Part shown: piece after piece, positions 60,101-64,000 of the stretch
Position numbering within the stretch: the first letter of the stretch is position 1
How the letters are laid out: every line of letters begins with the position of its first letter
Source of the DNA: Ignelater luminosus
Lineage: Eukaryota; Arthropoda; Insecta; Coleoptera; Elateridae
DNA length: 64,000 nt
Reading direction: 5' to 3'
Assembly (NCBI GenBank): GCA_011009095.1
Contig: VTPC01090701.1
Coordinates: forward strand, 186,001 to 250,000
Notes under the pieces: model-generated
What the model was told of the DNA's origin: nothing
The model's input: only the letters and a program-made list of their open reading frames with translations
Databases searched by the model: none
Program-made: the position numbers and the translations under genes

Positions 60101-62347
60101 GAGTCCTGATGATTAACCAAGGTCTTATTATCTTTTATCCAAAGAAAATTGAACTTTTATGTAATCAGTTCGAAATCCATCTCTATTTACATTTCGAAAG
60201 GAAGAACCAGTCGTAATTTTGCATTGGGTTCAAAACCTAAACATACTAAAGGCGGATGAGACTAGAGGGATAGCAAGAAATTTCTGGTTGGATCAGTGGA
60301 TTTGGCCTTCCATAACTTGTCATAGAATGGAGAGCCTAAGAGCTATGGAAGAGCAAACAAAAACAATTATGAATAAGCTTTTGGTAGTATTCACTAGTAC
60401 TTCATTTGTTATATCATTTTGGGAAGATGATTGTTACTATGAATCACATTTGCCCATTGAGCATAGACCCAAACACAAGTTTTTCTTTTTGGTTGATTTG
60501 GTGGAATCGTTTTTAGCAATAGCTGCTTCTCTTTTAAAGTTTAAATCATTGCCAAAATAAAATGGTGTAAAACCTCCACGAAACGGACTTCCAAATTTGG
60601 CATCGAGCTGTTTGGGTCAGGTAGTCGGGTAAATCCTAGGTTATGAGATCGATCAGTAGGCCTTCTCGCATTGTGGACTTTTGAGACAGATGATACTTTT
60701 TGGATTTTGCCAAGTACAGTACAGGGCTTTAATTCGGAGTTGAACAAAATATCTCGCTTAAATATTTTTACCTTTGCAGAGCTTTATTAAGTGTAATCTG
60801 TCAATGTGAACTTAATCAGAACCAAAGCGTGCAATTTATAACCTCGCTTTCCATATTCTTTTCTACAAGAAATTAAGAATATTCTGACAATACGATCAAG
60901 GATTTTGGGCTGAACTGTAATTTGTACAGACCAATTGCCTTTTCTTATTAACTGTTAATTCAGTCTAGTTATTTATTAATGAGGAATCTCCAACTTTCTA
61001 TAACCCATTTTTAAAGTTGTTTCAATGAAATACAATCATTTTCTTTACCCCATTTCGTAAATTGTCGAACTATACATATAATATTCCTTTTAACTATGAA
61101 GAGAATCTAAAAATCGGAACCGAAAACGTTAGGGAAAAGGAGAAAACAGTATCTGTTCAATACCAAGACTTCATAATTGCAATAAAAATCAAAATCAAGA
61201 CTTAAATATATTTCCCTTGGCCTTGTCTTGGTTTTGCAGAAGCTCAAGCTTTAAGTGAAGTAAAGGGTCTTCAAAGCTTGAGATCGGCTCTTTTCATTGA
61301 CATCACGTTTAGTTGTTACAAGATGAAAACAAATGATCGATTTGTTCAAATTCAAGTTCAGTTCACATTATTTTTACAATTAACGCAGCATTCTATTTTT
61401 TAAATACTCTTGAAGAAGAACCTTGCTGATAAATCTAGAAGATCCACAAAAAACAAGAAATTATTAGCAGGCTGCTAAATGCTGAACTTGTGTGGGGCAC
61501 AAATTCCTTTAAGCAAATTTAAATTCCCGAGAAAGTAACTGAAGGCATGGAACATCAGAGAGATATTTCTGGATTCGAATTACTAATTTTGGTGTCAAAA
61601 GCTTGTTTTTTCTCTGAAACCTCTATGATTACTTTCGTTATATTCTACGACTATTTCTAAACCTAAAAGGTCAGGAAAATGGGATCTTGAGAAGACAAGA
61701 CTTATTTAACAGAATGTTTAATTCATCAAGTTGCAGGCCAAATTAAACTGTTTCCATATTGTAGTATGCTGAAAAGAGGTTTGCTCTAAACTCTTTAAAG
61801 CCAAGACTCATGATATCATTTAAATACCAAGACCGACACTAAGACTTGAAAAATGAAATTAAGACTAATTGTAAATAGTATCATTCTTGAACAACTAATT
61901 AACGAATTTGGCAATTCTAGTTTCCATCAACTGTCATCTTATTGTTTTAGTGACTTATCTAACTTTTCATTCAGATTTATTGCCTTTCAGCAATTTTTGA
62001 ATTTGTGCACGTTTTCCTTTTTTCTTACCATAGTATTAGTACAAAGCTTATTGTATTTTCCCGAAAAGTTGCTATCTTTTTTCAGCATATGCTTAAGAGG
62101 TGTTTTATCCTTACCTAGATAGTATTTATGAAACGTTGCACAACCAAGGAATGATTTTTCACGTTTCTGCTTTGAAAACTGACCTTTAGGTGAAGCTGGT
62201 GGGATATTACGAGATTTCTTGATGAACTGTTGGGTCTAGGATCTGTTAGCCTAACAAGAAAACACAATGGGGAAACAGACTCAAGATCCTCAAGATTGTT
62301 TTGATGCGATGTTTATTAAAGCAAGACATGTTACACAGAATCTCATG
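57111..62347. other. Noncoding stretch with one orphan frame
   Basis: The plus-strand frame at 60219-60560 (113 codons, starting MHWVQNLNILKADE) is the best coding-like frame here, with several W and C and no AT-driven runs in its first half. I cannot match it to any family, and one frame of this length is expected by chance. The minus strand at 62235-61990 has a basic 82-codon open run without a start. Neither is enough to call a gene. A short TG run is at 59264-59275. Confidence 0.4.
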
Positions 62348-62747
62348 NNNNNNNNNNNNNNNNNNNNNNNNNNNNNNNNNNNNNNNNNNNNNNNNNNNNN
62401 NNNNNNNNNNNNNNNNNNNNNNNNNNNNNNNNNNNNNNNNNNNNNNNNNNNNNNNNNNNNNNNNNNNNNNNNNNNNNNNNNNNNNNNNNNNNNNNNNNNN
62501 NNNNNNNNNNNNNNNNNNNNNNNNNNNNNNNNNNNNNNNNNNNNNNNNNNNNNNNNNNNNNNNNNNNNNNNNNNNNNNNNNNNNNNNNNNNNNNNNNNNN
62601 NNNNNNNNNNNNNNNNNNNNNNNNNNNNNNNNNNNNNNNNNNNNNNNNNNNNNNNNNNNNNNNNNNNNNNNNNNNNNNNNNNNNNNNNNNNNNNNNNNNN
62701 NNNNNNNNNNNNNNNNNNNNNNNNNNNNNNNNNNNNNNNNNNNNNNN
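62348..62747. other. Assembly gap of 400 N
   Basis: All 400 bases are N. The round length suggests a scaffolding placeholder whose true size is unknown. Reading frames that span it are artefacts. Confidence 0.98.
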
Positions 62748-64000
62748 AATATAATACGTCCTTTGATGTTCACTGATCGGTCAGTCCTTTGTATTAATTT
62801 TATAAAAAGTAAAACGTGTTAACTTTTTTGATTAAAAGCTCATTGTTATCTAGTTGAAGGAAGAACAAAAAATATCACATAATAGCCGTGATATTATTTT
62901 TCTCAAAAGAGAAGATTTTCCCCTATTGAAATGGAGATCACTTTAAGAGGTTTTTTGTTCGAGCTCTTTCTCGCTGCTTTGGATAAAGAACATAAAACCG
63001 TTTTCAATTTTTTTTTTGTAAATTGAGAGATTGCTGGTTGATAGGAAAAGGTTTTAGATGTATAAAGTTATTTGGTTTGTGATTGTATTTCAGAATATGT
63101 CGTAATTGCTTTTCGATTTGTTGCCTTTTAAAAGCGCGTAAACTGTTATTTGCTCATAAACCAGTTTGATAACAAAAGGTACTGGAATCCCTCCAGAAGT
63201 GTTGATTTAAAATTGAATTGACTTTTCAAATACGTATAGAATTTGTTTTGCATGTTCTAAGAACCAACGAGAGATCGATAAAAAACAGTTTTTATAAATC
63301 GTTTCTCATTTACAAGTTTACGAAGAAAATTCGTTAGAATATGTTCAATGTCAAGGCTCACTCAATAATTGATAAAAAAAACCAGCGAGTCAGTTGAGAA
63401 TGTAGAACTTGGTTTTTCCTAGATGTTTCTAAGTTGAAACTGAAATTATCAGTGACTGGACCAGAAAATCAATTTAAAGATTAAAGATGTACAGCTTTTT
63501 GCATAAATAATGTCACAGTACATTCTCTCAATGAATGAATTGATCAAATACACGAAATCTGATGTAGCATTAATTACATAAAATCTGTTTCCTAAGAGCC
63601 CATAAGATAATTAATATGAAATTAGATTTCGTATGTTTAGTTAAATGCTTCATTAAAGAAATGATCTGCGACATTAATTATGCAAATAGCTGTACAGTGC
63701 CAAATACAATAAGTCTCATAATTTGAGTTTTTTTCTAATCGTAACCACTCGGAATATTTATCATTGGTTCTTTCCGATTTTTAGAAACGACTAAAGAAAT
63801 GTACTAATCTTCAACCAATTTTGGCCTTAGAGACTTTACAGTAAGGCAGTATTTGTTAAACTTGAGAGAGTTAAATAGTGTGATACAACCAATCAGTGAA
63901 TTATCTGACTTGATAATCTATTAATCTTTAATGTTTTAGCTTTAGGCTGAAGCTTGTAGGAAATTTTGGCCAAGTTATGATAATTTAGACTATTCAGGAT
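62748..64000. other. Noncoding stretch
   Basis: AT-rich with no frame, RNA gene or element that I can recognise. Confidence 0.5.

Noticed and set aside
60219..60560. 113-codon plus-strand frame with non-AT-driven composition
   Set aside because: I could not match it to any family, there is no splice or neighbour evidence, and its length is within chance. It is described in the feature for that stretch instead.
61990..62235. Minus-strand 82-codon open run, basic, without a start codon
   Set aside because: Many stop-free runs of this length are expected here; the lysine bias follows from the A-rich strand and no family matches.
62246..62822. Frames of about 170 codons on both strands
   Set aside because: They run through the 400-base N gap and are artefacts.

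Overview
The window is 64 kb of AT-rich eukaryotic DNA with no intact protein-coding gene that I can support. The relics it contains point to an arthropod, most likely an insect and perhaps a beetle: Ty1/copia elements primed by an internal half of initiator tRNA-Met, an RTE-type LINE tail, Tc1/mariner and hAT transposase pieces, and a multi-copy C2HC family common in insect genomes. The species call is inference only. The longest uninterrupted reading frames outside relics are about 110-114 codons, about what chance gives at this base composition over six frames, so most of them are not genes.

Layout, left to right. 0-5.5 kb: noncoding DNA holding a 5'-truncated RTE LINE on the minus strand (3.1-3.7 kb). 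5.6-8.2 kb: one arm of a long-terminal-inverted-repeat element, joined to a copia element on the minus strand that keeps its 5' LTR, primer-binding site, gag, protease, the second half of integrase and the first residues of reverse transcriptase (RT). 10-10.7 kb: a GC-rich island with two strong hairpin structures and two decayed coding-like pieces. 12.3-12.7 kb: first copy of a repeat carrying a nested hairpin; the second copy is at 30.1-30.4 kb. 13.25-14.95 kb: a second copia element with frameshifts, a lost integrase glutamate and a deleted RNase H. 16.8-17.7 kb: a possible solo LTR. 18.35-18.6 kb: a short inverted-repeat element. 21.14-21.98 kb: a compound minisatellite with higher-order organisation. 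25.56-26.45 kb: a complete foldback element flanked by TA. 30.5-31.0 kb: hAT transposase remnant. 31.43-31.62 kb: a near-palindromic element flanked by TA. 41.6-41.9 kb: Tc1-like DNA-binding domain. 42.3-43.6 kb: broken copy of the C2HC family. 46.9-48.4 kb: pieces resembling the C-terminal part of Transib/RAG1-type transposases. 53.98 kb: an isolated tRNA-Lys primer-binding site. 56.4-57.1 kb: LINE RT with two internal deletions. 62.35-62.75 kb: a 400-base assembly gap.

The parts do not form a pathway; this is a graveyard of transposable elements in intergenic or intronic DNA. The least explained structures are the compound minisatellite, the three-way-junction structure at 10.1 kb, the nested hairpin shared by the 12 kb and 30 kb repeats, and the palindrome at 31.4 kb.
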